Part shown: one piece after another, positions 24,374-34,354 of the stretch
How positions within the stretch are numbered: position 1 is the first letter of the stretch
Layout: every line of letters starts with the position of its first letter
DNA from: Pseudomonadota bacterium
GTDB taxonomy: Bacteria > Pseudomonadota > Alphaproteobacteria > UBA1280 > JAAZVW01
Direction of reading: 5' to 3'
Assembly (NCBI GenBank): GCA_018623135.1
Contig: JAAZVW010000010.1
Coordinates: forward strand, 1-40,891
Length of the DNA: 40,891 nt
The notes under the pieces: model-generated
Told to the model about the DNA's origin: nothing
The model's database searches: none
The model's input: the letters and a program-made list of their open reading frames with translations, nothing else
Made by a program: the position numbers and the translations under genes

Positions 24374-24901
24374 ATGAGCTTTGCAAAAGTTCCCACAGGT
24401 AAAAACGCCCCAGAAGATATCTACGCTATTATTGAAAACCCTATGCGTGGTGATCTTGTTAAATATGAAGTAGACAAAGATATGGATGCTCTTGTTGTAG
24501 ACCGTTTTACACCAACACCAATGGTCTTCCCTGCACACTATGGCTACATTAACAATACACTTGGCGGCGACGGTGACCCTGTTGATGTTTTTGTATGGGC
24601 TGATGTACCAGTTGTACCTGGCTCTGTTATCCGCGCACGTCCTGTTGCTGTTCTTATGACAGAAGATGAATCTGGCGAAGATGCTAAAATTCTTTGCATG
24701 CCGCATGAAAAGGTAGACCGTCGCTTTAAAGACATTAAAGATGTTGACGATGTTGACCAACTTCTTAAAGACCAACTTGTACACTTCTACGAAAACTACA
24801 AAGGTCTTGAAGAAGGTAAATGGGTAAAAGTAACAGGCTGGAAAGACGCCGCTACTGCTAAGAAAATTATTGAAGAAGGCATTGCTGCATATAAAGGCTA
24901 A
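24374..24901 (+). CDS. ppa: Inorganic pyrophosphatase
   Basis: 175 residues, family I, hydrolyses pyrophosphate released by biosynthesis. The signature DGDPVDV with its metal-binding aspartates is intact in GGDGDPVDVFVW. Codon use and the AAGGAT ribosome site suggest good expression. A strong terminator follows. Confidence 0.97.
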   Translation: MSFAKVPTGKNAPEDIYAIIENPMRGDLVKYEVDKDMDALVVDRFTPTPMVFPAHYGYINNTLGGDGDPVDVFVWADVPVVPGSVIRARPVAVLMTEDESGEDAKILCMPHEKVDRRFKDIKDVDDVDQLLKDQLVHFYENYKGLEEGKWVKVTGWKDAATAKKIIEEGIAAYKG

Positions 24902-24925
24902 GCCAAAGGTTTAATAATACAAAAG

Positions 24926-24959
24926 CAAAAACCCCAGACAATCTGTCTGGGGTTTTTTA
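24926..24959. terminator. Bidirectional terminator
   Basis: CCCCAGACA pairs with TGTCTGGGG (24932-24952), with A and T tracts on either side. It separates ppa from the lipoprotein gene. Confidence 0.92.
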
Positions 24960-24976
24960 TGCTCCTCGTTAAAAGA

Positions 24977-27160
24977 CTAAAGCTCACTCACCCGTGGTGA
25001 AACACGCACATAACCCACATAGCCATGAATGGCATTTAAGGGCTCGCGCGCATCATCATAACGGTACAAATTACCGTTTTGACCAATGGCATAAACTTCC
25101 ATAGATACAACACAGCCTTGGGCGCCAACGCCTAAGTCTGTATCATACTTCCATACGTACTTTTTCTCCTCTGTAGGTGTACGCAAAATAAACAGAAAGC
25201 TTGGCGATGTAACACCGTCACTAATCTGCACCCGATTTGGATTTGGATCAGGGCGCCAGCAGAAGCTACCGCCACGGTTTACGCCATAATTTAACCAGTA
25301 GCGGTTCCAATAATCACGCGATTGATTGCGTTCATTATCTTCCCACCACCAGCCAAACAGACCCAAACCATCTCGGCCGTAGTGCGTGCTAGACGTACCA
25401 GGTTCTTCCATTAACATATTCATCACCACATCAAACTCAGGGTTTTCGCGGGGGGACAATGTATCTGGCGAACCAATGATCAAATCCAAAATGCGGTTAT
25501 ACGGAACAACCACACCATTAGACCGACCATTAATGTTATCCACAATAGGATTACTATCATTATCTGGAATCACAATTGATTGAGACAAAAAGTTCAAAAT
25601 ACAATTGCGCGGATTATCCAGACTCAGGTAAGCCGTCCCAAAATCGTGGTTCACATTTGTGTAGCTACTTGCCGAAGCACTCACATTACCTTCTGGTATG
25701 CTTTGCAACAGCGGACGCAAATCATTAAGCATTTTATCATTGCGCAACGCGCAATAACTTCCATCGCCTGCCAAAGATGCCGAAACCAACGGCGCAACAG
25801 ATAAAATTTTAACTTTATCTGCATACTTAGCAGGGATATCTTGCTCTAAGCGGGCAGCAAAATCAGCCCCCCAACCATAAGCAACAATACTAATAGAACT
25901 TGCGCCACCACCAATGGCAGCCTCAATACGTTGCAAATAACGGTCTGCATATTCTGCATAAACTGCATCCATCAACATCGGCATTTCAGTCGCAATAAGA
26001 GTCAATCCATCCTGCGGATAACCCTTACGCGCAGTAAACCACGCGCGACCAAACTGCAAAACATTTTCTGGTGCAATTTGCAAACGCATATTCGACCAAT
26101 CGGCCTGTTCAAGCTCAGTATACCAATACTGGTAACTTACTTTACCACCAACAGCATTGCTAATATTACGCAATGTTGTTTCTAAACCCTCACGCCCTAT
26201 TTCTTCTTGCAAATAACGCAAGTCATGCATACCCAAATGGGCATTCACATTAGGGCCAGGCAAAAAGGCAATAACGTTAGATTTACCTGTATTGCCACCA
26301 AAGGTCAGCTTAAAATCAAACTGACTAGGCGGGGCTTCTGACTGAACAAACTGATCCAGCACACAATTATCTGCATCCGCATTACAATAGCCATCCATAT
26401 AAAGACGGTGCAAACGGTTGCGGTAACTGTGTCGTACAATCATTTTGGTGCGGTAATCAGTAACACGCCAAAGCATGTCATCAATTAACTTCACCAAATC
26501 CTGAAAGTACTGCCGATCTCGGTCTTCCGACTCTAAACTAACGGGTGAACCCAAATATTCCTTATTGCCATTAAGCTCACGAATACGGTGATAAAGCACC
26601 CACTCTGCAAGCTCAACGTAATAATCACCCTCTTCATCATTAAGCACGCCCCTTGCAGTATCACACTCAATACGTAAAACAATTGCTTGTTCTACGTAAT
26701 CAGGGTAGATATCACCATCTACGTTTTTACCATCGTACAGAGCTTGCTCCATATTTTGGTAAAACGACGGAAGAGTATTATTTGCCGCAACTTGATTAAT
26801 CAGCCATTGATCAGACTGATTACACTGATTCAAATCCTGACGAAAATACGTCAGGTCATAAACCGGATTTGGTTCTGGCTCAGGTTCTGGCGTCGGATTA
26901 GGATCAGGCTCAGGTTCTGGGGCTGGCTCATTAGGCGTCGGATCCAATCCATCACCACCAGGATCCGGCGTCGGATCAGGATCTGGTGTAGGTTCGGGGT
27001 CTGGATTTGGTGTGGGTTCTGGGGCTGGCTCAGAATCAGGGTTTGATACCTGTGAACGATCATCGTTTGAATGAATATCTCCATTCTCAGATGAATCTCC
27101 AGCGCAACCAACCAAAAAAGAACCAGCCAACATAAATGCCAGCAGTGTTTTAAAGTGCAT
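24977..27160 (-). CDS. Large PEP-linker lipoprotein with hydrolase-like domain (DUF3530-like)
   Basis: 727 residues from the ATG at 27160, with AAGGAGG just upstream; the GTG two codons earlier overlaps the Shine-Dalgarno. The lipobox LVGC places Cys19 as lipidated. A linker of 60 or so residues rich in Pro, Glu and Asp (PEPTPNPDPEPTPDPDPTPD) follows. The remainder contains a segment like an alpha/beta hydrolase of the DUF3530 kind (VIAFLPGPNVNAHLGMHDLR; SISIVAYGWGADFAARLEQD), in which the nucleophile elbow reads GWGAD with no serine. It is probably outer-membrane anchored and may be non-enzymatic. The DUF3530 link is by eye and could be wrong. Confidence 0.75.
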   Translation of the reverse strand: MHFKTLLAFMLAGSFLVGCAGDSSENGDIHSNDDRSQVSNPDSEPAPEPTPNPDPEPTPDPDPTPDPGGDGLDPTPNEPAPEPEPDPNPTPEPEPEPNPVYDLTYFRQDLNQCNQSDQWLINQVAANNTLPSFYQNMEQALYDGKNVDGDIYPDYVEQAIVLRIECDTARGVLNDEEGDYYVELAEWVLYHRIRELNGNKEYLGSPVSLESEDRDRQYFQDLVKLIDDMLWRVTDYRTKMIVRHSYRNRLHRLYMDGYCNADADNCVLDQFVQSEAPPSQFDFKLTFGGNTGKSNVIAFLPGPNVNAHLGMHDLRYLQEEIGREGLETTLRNISNAVGGKVSYQYWYTELEQADWSNMRLQIAPENVLQFGRAWFTARKGYPQDGLTLIATEMPMLMDAVYAEYADRYLQRIEAAIGGGASSISIVAYGWGADFAARLEQDIPAKYADKVKILSVAPLVSASLAGDGSYCALRNDKMLNDLRPLLQSIPEGNVSASASSYTNVNHDFGTAYLSLDNPRNCILNFLSQSIVIPDNDSNPIVDNINGRSNGVVVPYNRILDLIIGSPDTLSPRENPEFDVVMNMLMEEPGTSSTHYGRDGLGLFGWWWEDNERNQSRDYWNRYWLNYGVNRGGSFCWRPDPNPNRVQISDGVTSPSFLFILRTPTEEKKYVWKYDTDLGVGAQGCVVSMEVYAIGQNGNLYRYDDAREPLNAIHGYVGYVRVSPRVSEL

Positions 27161-27219
27161 ACGCACCTCCTTTAATAAAAAAACGGTATCTTAAGAGAAA
27201 TCTCTTAGGTAAGTGGATG

Positions 27220-27250
27220 AAAGGAGCCAAAAGACTCCTTTTATTTTTTA
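27220..27250 (+). terminator. Hairpin between lapB and the lipoprotein gene
   Basis: AAAGGAG and CTCCTTT flank an eight-base loop. On the plus strand TATTTTTT follows; no gene on the plus strand obviously uses it, so it may serve lapB on the minus strand weakly. Confidence 0.5.
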
Positions 27251-27318
27251 ACACTGTGATTATAAGTAAAAGACATGCAAATACAAGATTGTATGCATAA
27301 AAAAATAAGAAAATTTAA

Positions 27319-28494
27319 CTATTTATGCTTATACGCACGCACAGAATCCCATTTAGAGCACTGAGGACAACGCCAAAATAGCTTATTGCTAGAAAACCCA
27401 CACTGATCGCACTGCCATAGAGGAAAGAAAGAAATCTTTTCATTAAGATGCTGATGCAGCACCAATAAAGCTTCTTTATTCTCTTCTTTACGTGTTAATA
27501 ACTGACTCAGAGCGTTCGCTGTTTCAATGGTTGTTGGGTTTTGCTCATAAGCACGACGCAAAATTTTAAGTGCATCTTCTGTTTCACCCTGCTCTTCTAA
27601 AAACTGAGCAAAGCTTACAGAACTACGCCAATGCGCTTTAGGATGCAAAGCTGCTGCATGCCATAAAACACGCATACCTTGCTCATCCTCTTTAAAGGCA
27701 TCTGCCATATAAGGCTCAAGAATATAAAATAAATCTGGTCGATTGGCTTGGGCTTCTCTTAAGACATCCTGTGCTTCAGCATAACGTGCTTGTTTAATAA
27801 GTAATTGCACCTGGTCTTCTGCCGCAGCTAAACATCTTGAATCAAGCTTAAGTGCTTTTTCAAAAAGCTTTTGCGCCTCTTCTTCTTTATTTTGTTTAAG
27901 AAGCTCTTGCCCTTGCTTATGCATCAGCAAGGCATGTGTACGTTTTTGTTTCATGTTGGGGTTACGCAAACGATTACGCACAGTAAGGGCTTCTGCCCAT
28001 TTACCCTGTCTTTCATAAAGCTCTGTTAATAAACGATAGGCCTCTAACTTTTCAGGTGTATCCCCTTTAAGCTCAACCAATTGATGCAAGCTTTCTTCTG
28101 CATGAGTTGTAAGCCCCGCACCTTTAAAATCTTTCGCAAGTGCTAACAGCGCCCAACGATGCTGTTCTTCGTTCAAATCTGGGTGCTGAAGCACTGATTT
28201 ATGAAGAGCAACCGCTTTATCAAATTCACCTCTTTCACGGAACACGCGACCTAAAGCCTTACAGGCCTCAATATCAGAATCAGACAAATTCTCTGCCTCT
28301 AAAAACCCTAAAGCCGCATCTGAAGCTGATTGTAAAACAGATGTCACCTCAGAAGGTTTTGCGCTCTGAATCACTTCACGCGCACCTTTAGGTTTTAAAA
28401 CCATGCCTAATAAGAAAAAGCTCAATAAAACTGGCGTCGTAAGAAGCCAGAATTCAGTCGAATACATGTAGTCGGGTATCATAAATTGTTGCAT
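27319..28494 (-). CDS. lapB: LapB-like TPR protein
   Basis: 391 residues. A single N-terminal membrane helix (about 17-33) is followed by TPR repeats across most of the protein and a C-terminal rubredoxin-like metal site, CDQCG...CPQCSKW. This is the layout of LapB (YciM), the E. coli regulator that controls LpxC degradation and lipopolysaccharide synthesis. ihfB lies just upstream, as in many proteobacteria. No lapA is present here. The ribosome site is weak. Confidence 0.88.
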   Translation of the reverse strand: MQQFMIPDYMYSTEFWLLTTPVLLSFFLLGMVLKPKGAREVIQSAKPSEVTSVLQSASDAALGFLEAENLSDSDIEACKALGRVFRERGEFDKAVALHKSVLQHPDLNEEQHRWALLALAKDFKGAGLTTHAEESLHQLVELKGDTPEKLEAYRLLTELYERQGKWAEALTVRNRLRNPNMKQKRTHALLMHKQGQELLKQNKEEEAQKLFEKALKLDSRCLAAAEDQVQLLIKQARYAEAQDVLREAQANRPDLFYILEPYMADAFKEDEQGMRVLWHAAALHPKAHWRSSVSFAQFLEEQGETEDALKILRRAYEQNPTTIETANALSQLLTRKEENKEALLVLHQHLNEKISFFPLWQCDQCGFSSNKLFWRCPQCSKWDSVRAYKHK

Positions 28495-28538
28495 ACCATT
28501 ACTCTATATGATGCACTGCAAAAGTGCAATGATTTGAC

Positions 28539-28567
28539 AAAAAAAAGCGACCCATTGGCCGCTTTTT
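28539..28567 (-). terminator. Terminator after ihfB
   Basis: On the minus strand AAAAAGCG pairs with CGCTTTTT around a ten-base loop, followed by T. Confidence 0.8.
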
Positions 28568-28581
28568 ATCCATTTTAAGTC

Positions 28582-28860
28582 TTAGCCGTTGATACGCTCA
28601 CGCAAGTCTTTACCAACTTTAAAGAATGGTGTGCGTTTAGAAGGCACTTCTACTTGCTCACCTGTACGTGGATTACGGCCAGTACGTGCTTCACGCTCAC
28701 GCACAGAAAAAGCACCAAAACCACGTAGTTCTACACGATCACCACGCACAAGTGCTGTTGTGATTTCATCAAAAACTGTTGAAACAAGTTTTTCGATATC
28801 CGAGCTATGTAGCTGAGGATTTTTATCAGAAAGAAGTTGAATCAATTCAGATTTAGTCAT
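28582..28860 (-). CDS. ihfB: Integration host factor beta subunit
   Basis: 92 residues, HU/IHF family. The signature ([20 protein letters not shown]) contains the DNA-bending arm. IHF-beta rather than HU is supported by the position in a cmk-rpsA-sppA-ihfB cluster. IHF is also a common co-factor of tyrosine integrases such as the one in this window. Confidence 0.93.
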   Translation of the reverse strand: MTKSELIQLLSDKNPQLHSSDIEKLVSTVFDEITTALVRGDRVELRGFGAFSVREREARTGRNPRTGEQVEVPSKRTPFFKVGKDLRERING

Positions 28861-28871
28861 GGTTTTGTTCC

Positions 28872-29747
28872 TTATTTTATAATGCTGAGGGCGGCAGTTG
28901 TGCCACCAAATTTATTTAATATTAACTTTGACTGACTCATAAAATTGTCAAGCCAGTTTTGCTCTTCTTCTAAACTTAACTGAATAAGTGGAAGAGCTGA
29001 ATCTACCTGATATTTTTCGGTTAAAATGTAGCGCACTGTTTGCAAATCACCTAAATGGTCTATCAAGCCAATTTCTTGTGCTTTTTTACCAATAACCACA
29101 CGTGCATCACTAATCAGTTCTAAATTTGCAGGGCTCATATTACGGCGTTTTTTCACAAGGTCAATAAAAATTTCTTTTAATTGATCAACTGTTTGCTGTA
29201 AATAGGCATTTTCCTCACGTGTACGGGCCTTTAAAGGAGAGGTAGAGGCCTTTTTATCACCACTCACAAACTCACTTGACTGAATACCAATCTTTTCGGC
29301 TAAGCCACGCGCATCCACAAGGGGCAACATCACGCCCACAGAACCCGTAAGCGTTGCTGCATTTGCCACAATATCATCTGAGGCAAGCGCAACCATATAA
29401 CCTGCAGATGCAGCTACAGTACCCATATAAACAACAAGTGGTTTCTGTTCAGCAATTTTACGTAATTGCTGATACATATTTAAACCGCCAGTCATTGTAC
29501 CACCTTGAGAGTCCACATAAGCAACAACAGCTTTAATCTGTGGGTCTTGAGCGATGCGCTGCAATTTAACTTCAAGTTCAGGGCTATGGAGTATCATTCC
29601 TGTAATATCTAGCCTCGCGACATAAGCTTTAGGCTTCGCATCAGGCGCGCCATTAAGGCTAGATAGCAAAAGAATGATAAAGAGAAAAAGGGCAAATAGA
29701 CGCCACCTACCGCGGCTTACTTTAAGTTCCATACGTGTAAATGGCAT
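28872..29747 (-). CDS. sppA: Signal peptide peptidase SppA, short form (S49)
   Basis: 291 residues with an N-terminal membrane helix at about 14-30. The catalytic serine is Ser114 in [12 protein letters not shown] and the general-base lysine is probably Lys166 in [13 protein letters not shown]. It is the single-domain form common in alphaproteobacteria. Cleaves remnant signal peptides in the inner membrane. Located between rpsA and ihfB with short gaps. Confidence 0.93.
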   Translation of the reverse strand: MPFTRMELKVSRGRWRLFALFLFIILLLSSLNGAPDAKPKAYVARLDITGMILHSPELEVKLQRIAQDPQIKAVVAYVDSQGGTMTGGLNMYQQLRKIAEQKPLVVYMGTVAASAGYMVALASDDIVANAATLTGSVGVMLPLVDARGLAEKIGIQSSEFVSGDKKASTSPLKARTREENAYLQQTVDQLKEIFIDLVKKRRNMSPANLELISDARVVIGKKAQEIGLIDHLGDLQTVRYILTEKYQVDSALPLIQLSLEEEQNWLDNFMSQSKLILNKFGGTTAALSIIK

Positions 29748-29773
29748 CTATTATATTCCTTCAACTATTCAAG

Positions 29774-31498
29774 TTATTTTTTAGTGTTCATAGCGTCAGC
29801 TAAAAGATCACCTAAAGAGCTTGAGCCGCTATCATCAGAAGCTAAGTCTTTCATAACTTGTTTTTCTTGGTCTTGTTCTAGAGCTTTAACAGAAAGGCTT
29901 ACCTTACCTGTTTTCGTTACTTGTGTAACTTTAGCTTCTAGTTCATCACCGATGTTGTATGCAGCAGGATCTTGCTTCGCACGATCAGCTGATAGGTTTG
30001 TTTTGCGGATTTCGCCTTGAGTACCGTCAAATTCAACGATAACAGCACTTTCTTCGATTTCCACTACTTTACCTTTAACAACTTGACCCTTCGATACAGA
30101 TTCAGCACCTGCATTTGGGTTTTCTGTAAGTTGTTTAACACCTAAAGAGATACGCTCTTTATCAGCATCGATGCTGATAACTTTGGCTTTCACCATGTCG
30201 CCTTTTTTGTAAGACTTAAGCGCTTCTTCAGCTGAACCATCCCAAGAAAGGTCAGACATGTGAATTAGACCATCAATATCATCAGTAAGTGTAATGAAGA
30301 TACCGAAGTCAGTAATGTTACATACTGGGCCCTCAACTTCTGTGCCTACTGGGTATTTGTCAGCAAAAGTATCCCAAGGGTTTTCTTGGCACTGCTTCAG
30401 ACTTAGAGAAATACGACGCTTGTCGCGGTTGATCTGAAGAACAGATACTTCAACTTCTTCAGAAGTTGAAAGGATCTTGCCAGGGTGTACATTCTTACGT
30501 GTCCAAGATAGTTCAGAAACGTGTACAAGACCTTCAACACCAGGCTGAAGTTCAATAAACGCACCGTAATCAGTAATGTTTGTTACTTTACCAGTTACAA
30601 CTTTACCAATTGGGAAGTCTTCTTCAACTTTAGCCCAAGGATCTTGGTTAAGCTGCTTCAGACCTAGAGATACACGTTTTGTATCTTCGTTGTAACGAAT
30701 CACTTGAACCTGTAGAGATTGACCAACGCTTAGCGCTTCTGAAGGGTGGTTGATGCGGTGCCATGCGATATCTGTGATATGCAATAGACCGTCTACGCCA
30801 CCAAGATCAATAAAGGCACCGTAGTCAGTGATGTTCTTAACAACACCCTCAAGCACTTTACCTTCAGTCATATCTTTAAGGATTTCATCACGCGCTTCTG
30901 TACGAGATTCATCAAGGATAGAACGACGAGAAACAATAATGTTACCACGCTTACGAGACATTTTGATTACTTGGAATTCAAGTGGTGTATTCATAAGTGG
31001 GTTCATGTCACGGATAGGACGTACATCTACTTGAGAACCTGGTAGGAATGCAAGCACACCTTGTAGATCTACTGTGAAACCGCCTTTAACGCGGCCGAAG
31101 ATCACACCAGTTACACGCTCACCAGCGTCGTAAGCTTTTTCAAGTACATCTAAAGCTTCTTCTTGCTTCGCTTTATCACGAGAAAGAATTGCTTCACCGT
31201 TAATGTTGTCTAGGCTTTCTACGTAAACTTCAACTTCATCACCAACTGAGATCTTAGTTTCTTCTTTACCGAATTCTAAGAATTCACGTAGAGAGATACG
31301 ACCTTCAGCTTTCATTGCAACGTCAACAACAGCTTCGTCGCCATCGATAGAAACAATGATACCTTTAACAACAGAGCCAATAATGTCTGTGTTGTTTGAG
31401 AAAGTTTCGTTTAGTAATGCGTCAAAGTCTTCATTTAACGCAGATTCAATCAGTTCAGATGTAATACCTGCTGATTTAAGCTCTTTTTCTGTAATCAT
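29774..31498 (-). CDS. rpsA: 30S ribosomal protein S1
   Basis: 574 residues with six S1 RNA-binding domains in tandem (repeats such as DYGAFIDLGGVDGLLHITDI and DYGAFIELQPGVEGLVHVSE). Full length for the family. Codon use looks like that of a highly expressed gene. It is separated from cmk by its own leader and the cmk terminator. Confidence 0.98.
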   Translation of the reverse strand: MITEKELKSAGITSELIESALNEDFDALLNETFSNNTDIIGSVVKGIIVSIDGDEAVVDVAMKAEGRISLREFLEFGKEETKISVGDEVEVYVESLDNINGEAILSRDKAKQEEALDVLEKAYDAGERVTGVIFGRVKGGFTVDLQGVLAFLPGSQVDVRPIRDMNPLMNTPLEFQVIKMSRKRGNIIVSRRSILDESRTEARDEILKDMTEGKVLEGVVKNITDYGAFIDLGGVDGLLHITDIAWHRINHPSEALSVGQSLQVQVIRYNEDTKRVSLGLKQLNQDPWAKVEEDFPIGKVVTGKVTNITDYGAFIELQPGVEGLVHVSELSWTRKNVHPGKILSTSEEVEVSVLQINRDKRRISLSLKQCQENPWDTFADKYPVGTEVEGPVCNITDFGIFITLTDDIDGLIHMSDLSWDGSAEEALKSYKKGDMVKAKVISIDADKERISLGVKQLTENPNAGAESVSKGQVVKGKVVEIEESAVIVEFDGTQGEIRKTNLSADRAKQDPAAYNIGDELEAKVTQVTKTGKVSLSVKALEQDQEKQVMKDLASDDSGSSSLGDLLADAMNTKK

Positions 31499-31605
31499 AA
31501 TATAATAATTTTCCTAAATATAACCTATACCTCTTGAAAAGAAATATAGCTTTCTACCTGGTTTATAAAAAGCAACAACAAGCTTGCGCCTTTGTTACCA
31601 ACTTT

Positions 31606-31633
31606 AAAATAAAAGCCTCTTACAGCTTTTATT
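31606..31633 (-). terminator. Terminator overlapping the cmk stop
   Basis: AAATAAAAGC pairs with GCTTTTATTT around an eight-base loop; the stem includes the cmk stop codon. It separates cmk from rpsA. Confidence 0.75.
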
Positions 31634-32312
31634 TACCGGACTCAGATGTAATAACGCTTAACGCTTTTTGCAAGACCTCTTCTACACAAAGCATGCTCGT
31701 ATCTAGGATATGCGCATCTTTGGCAGGGATAAGAGGGTCTGTTTTACGATTCGCATCGCGCGCGTCGCGCTCCACCATAGCCTGATAAATTTCGTCGAAG
31801 TTAGCAGATTTTCCCATATCTTGCAACTCTTTAACACGTCTTTCTGCACGAATTTTTGGATCTGCTTCTAAAAAGAATTTTACATCAGCATCCGGGCAAA
31901 TCGCTGTACCTGTATCTCGGCCATCCATAATCACCCCTTTATCTGCACCTTTTTCCTGAGCAAATTGCTGCTGGAAAGCCTTAAGTGCTTGGCGTACTTC
32001 TGTTTGAGCTGCAACAACAGAAGCTGCAGAACCAACCTCATCTGCCCTTAAGCTGCGCTGTACATTTTCGCCATCAATAAAAGTGCAAAAACCTGCCTCT
32101 GTGGGCTTAAAGTCATACCTTTCAAGCAAACTTATTGCCGCCTTAGCTGTTTGTTGCGTGTTTTGCAAATCACAATTATCTTTAAGACAAATAAACGCTG
32201 TCGCACGATAAAGCGTACCTGTATCCAAATAATGAAACCCCAAGTGCGTCGCTAAATTTTTAGAAAGCGTGCCCTTGCCAACGCCTGCCGGTCCATCAAT
32301 TGTAATAATCAT
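31629..32312 (-). CDS. cmk: Cytidylate kinase
   Basis: 227 residues. Phosphorylates CMP and dCMP. The P-loop is IDGPAGVGKGT, and the CMP-site motif is MDGRDTGTAICPDADVKFFL. The RDARDANR motif carries the conserved Arg-Asp-Arg. It overlaps or abuts the DUF805 gene by a single base gap. A second, divergent copy lies at 33033-33734. Confidence 0.96.
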   Translation of the reverse strand: MIITIDGPAGVGKGTLSKNLATHLGFHYLDTGTLYRATAFICLKDNCDLQNTQQTAKAAISLLERYDFKPTEAGFCTFIDGENVQRSLRADEVGSAASVVAAQTEVRQALKAFQQQFAQEKGADKGVIMDGRDTGTAICPDADVKFFLEADPKIRAERRVKELQDMGKSANFDEIYQAMVERDARDANRKTDPLIPAKDAHILDTSMLCVEEVLQKALSVITSESGK

Positions 32313-32313
32313 C

Positions 32314-32883
32314 TTATTTGTCTTTCTTATTCTTTTTATCTTCCAAGCCTAAAGTGTCTTTTTCATCAGACGAAAGCGGCACATAACCATATTTATTATC
32401 TTCTGCCTCACCTGGTTTAATCGCTAACACAATAGCAAGCATCAGCATGGCAGAAGTTATCATAAACGAACTATTTTCAGCAATTTTTGCATCCACCACA
32501 ATACCATAAAGACTTAACAGAGAAGGAAAATACATAAACACAACCAAATACCCTGTCATGCCAGTATCATGCAACCTTTTCAAAAACGCTGGTAGCATTA
32601 ACAAAAAAACAGATTCGCTCACCAAGACCATGGCTGCAATATCTCTGTATGTTAAATACCCCATAAGACGCATCAGCTCCATTTGCCTTTCGTCGACAGG
32701 TAAATTAGCGCCATAAATACCCTGTATAGCCATAAGCAAATCAGGATGCATTGCCTGATACCAAGGAAGTGCAAAAAAGTTTAGGGTAAACCATAAAAGT
32801 GTCAGAATACTCGCAACCTTTATATAGCCTCTCCTGTTCATACGACCTTTAAGCTGAAAGTAATTAACCAGACTCTCGTACAT
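32314..32883 (-). CDS. DUF805 family membrane protein
   Basis: 189 residues with four or so membrane helices. The family signatures are FQLKGRMNRRGYIKV, KRLHDTGMTGYLV and a C-terminal EDNKYGYVPL, followed by a basic-acidic tail ending KKNKKDK. Function of the family is not known. It precedes cmk by one base and is probably cotranscribed. Confidence 0.85.
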   Translation of the reverse strand: MYESLVNYFQLKGRMNRRGYIKVASILTLLWFTLNFFALPWYQAMHPDLLMAIQGIYGANLPVDERQMELMRLMGYLTYRDIAAMVLVSESVFLLMLPAFLKRLHDTGMTGYLVVFMYFPSLLSLYGIVVDAKIAENSSFMITSAMLMLAIVLAIKPGEAEDNKYGYVPLSSDEKDTLGLEDKKNKKDK

Positions 32884-33032
32884 TTTTTATCTTTCTTAAA
32901 AACCATTATTGTTAGCTTTCTACACCATAACAAAAAGCACCTCTTTTTTAAAGCTTTCACTGCAAGCAAAAACAATGTATACTTTTTAACTAAGCACTCT
33001 GCTTTCCGTTTCCTCATTCAAGGACTCTTACT

Positions 33033-33734
33033 ATGAAGAACCCTTACTTAATCATTACAGTTGACGGCACATCTGCGGTTGGCAAAGGCACGTTATCCAA
33101 AGCCATTGCAGCTAAATACCAACTCAAGTATCTGGATTCTGGTACAATTTATCGCGCCGCAGCGCTTAAACTCAAAAACAGCGGCGTGCAGATTACAGAA
33201 CAGTACAAAGCAACAGCCGAACACTTAGCATTGCTTGACCATAGCAGCGGCTGGTACGATTTCTATTGCATATCAGAAAAACATCAGACCTACGCAACAA
33301 TTGTTGATGGTAAAGATGTTAGCAACCAGCTAAGCAGCGAAGAAATTGCGCAACTTGCATCCATTGTATCAAGCGACCCTCAAATTCGTAAACACATGGA
33401 TATTTTTCAGCAGGCCTTTTTAAGCTTACTGGAACATAGCCCCTTTAAAGGTGTTTTACTTGATGGGCGCACTTCTGGTATAGATATCTTCCCAGAGGCA
33501 GATATTAAATTCTTCATCACATGCAGTAATGAAGTGAAAGCCAAACGCCGCCATTTGCAAACAGGTGAGCCTGAAGCTGACATTCTGGCATCTCTCATAA
33601 AACGAGATGCCCGAGAAAAGTTACGCAAAGCAGGTCAGGTACGCCCAGCAGATGACGCTATTATTGTTGATTCCACAAACCTTACAATCGAAGAAGTACA
33701 ACGGTTGGCTTTTAACGCCATCAACAACCGTTAA
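33033..33734 (+). CDS. Divergent cytidylate-kinase-like protein
   Basis: 233 residues, with the cmk fold and P-loop VDGTSAVGKGT. Compared with the cmk at 31629-32312, DGRD reads DGRT (the aspartate that contacts CMP is lost), GTAI reads GIDI, and RDARDANR reads RDAREKLR (Asp to Glu). Phosphate handling should be kept but nucleoside specificity may have changed. It diverges from DUF805-cmk. A promoter-like TTTCAC-17-TATACT lies upstream (about 32957-32985). A neofunctionalised paralogue or a kinase with other substrate are both possible. Confidence 0.82.
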   Translation: MKNPYLIITVDGTSAVGKGTLSKAIAAKYQLKYLDSGTIYRAAALKLKNSGVQITEQYKATAEHLALLDHSSGWYDFYCISEKHQTYATIVDGKDVSNQLSSEEIAQLASIVSSDPQIRKHMDIFQQAFLSLLEHSPFKGVLLDGRTSGIDIFPEADIKFFITCSNEVKAKRRHLQTGEPEADILASLIKRDAREKLRKAGQVRPADDAIIVDSTNLTIEEVQRLAFNAINNR

Positions 33735-33740
33735 CGCCAC

Positions 33741-33778
33741 ATAAAAAAAAGGGATGCATATCGCATCCCCTTTTTTAT
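33741..33778. terminator. Bidirectional terminator
   Basis: GGGATGC pairs with GCATCCC around a five-base loop, with long A and T tracts. Confidence 0.9.
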
Positions 33779-33789
33779 TTTTAACGTTA

Positions 33790-34332
33790 TTAACCGCGTG
33801 TCATGCGCTTTACAACATCATCTTTACGAATAAACTGGTGGTAAAGCGCCGCCAGAATATGGGCAACAATAAGGCCAGCAAAAACCCAGCCACCAATACC
33901 ATGTAATGTATGGAATAAACTACCTAATTCTTGGTTCTTCTCCACAAGTGGTGGCACAGTAAATAAACCAAAGAAGCTTACAGGGTGACCACCCGCAGAA
34001 GACATACCCCAACCCACAAGTGGCATAGCAAACATAAGCGCATATAGCAAACCATGGCCAAATTCAGCAAGTACAATGATCAACTTATTCATACCCGTTG
34101 GTGCTTCTGGTTTTAAATTAATTTGGCGCCAACAAAAACGTGCCACAACAAAAGCAAGCAAGGCAATACCAAAAGATTTATGCAATCCATAAAGTTCAAA
34201 CTTTTCTGGTGAATTTGGCATACCTTCCATATAAAACCCTACAACTAAAATAGCCACAAGGCCAACAGCCATAAGCCAATGAAATGCACGAGAAATAACA
34301 CCATATGATTGAGACGTATTTTTTAAAGACAT
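33790..34332 (-). CDS. Cytochrome b561
   Basis: 180 residues with four membrane helices. His18, His51, His144 and His158 have the same spacing (33 and 14) as the heme ligands of E. coli CybB. Membrane electron carrier, probably oxidising quinol or detoxifying superoxide. The small ORF 34355-34483 lies directly upstream and is probably cotranscribed. Confidence 0.9.
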   Translation of the reverse strand: MSLKNTSQSYGVISRAFHWLMAVGLVAILVVGFYMEGMPNSPEKFELYGLHKSFGIALLAFVVARFCWRQINLKPEAPTGMNKLIIVLAEFGHGLLYALMFAMPLVGWGMSSAGGHPVSFFGLFTVPPLVEKNQELGSLFHTLHGIGGWVFAGLIVAHILAALYHQFIRKDDVVKRMTRG

Positions 34333-34354
34333 ATCTTTACCTCTATATTATTTT

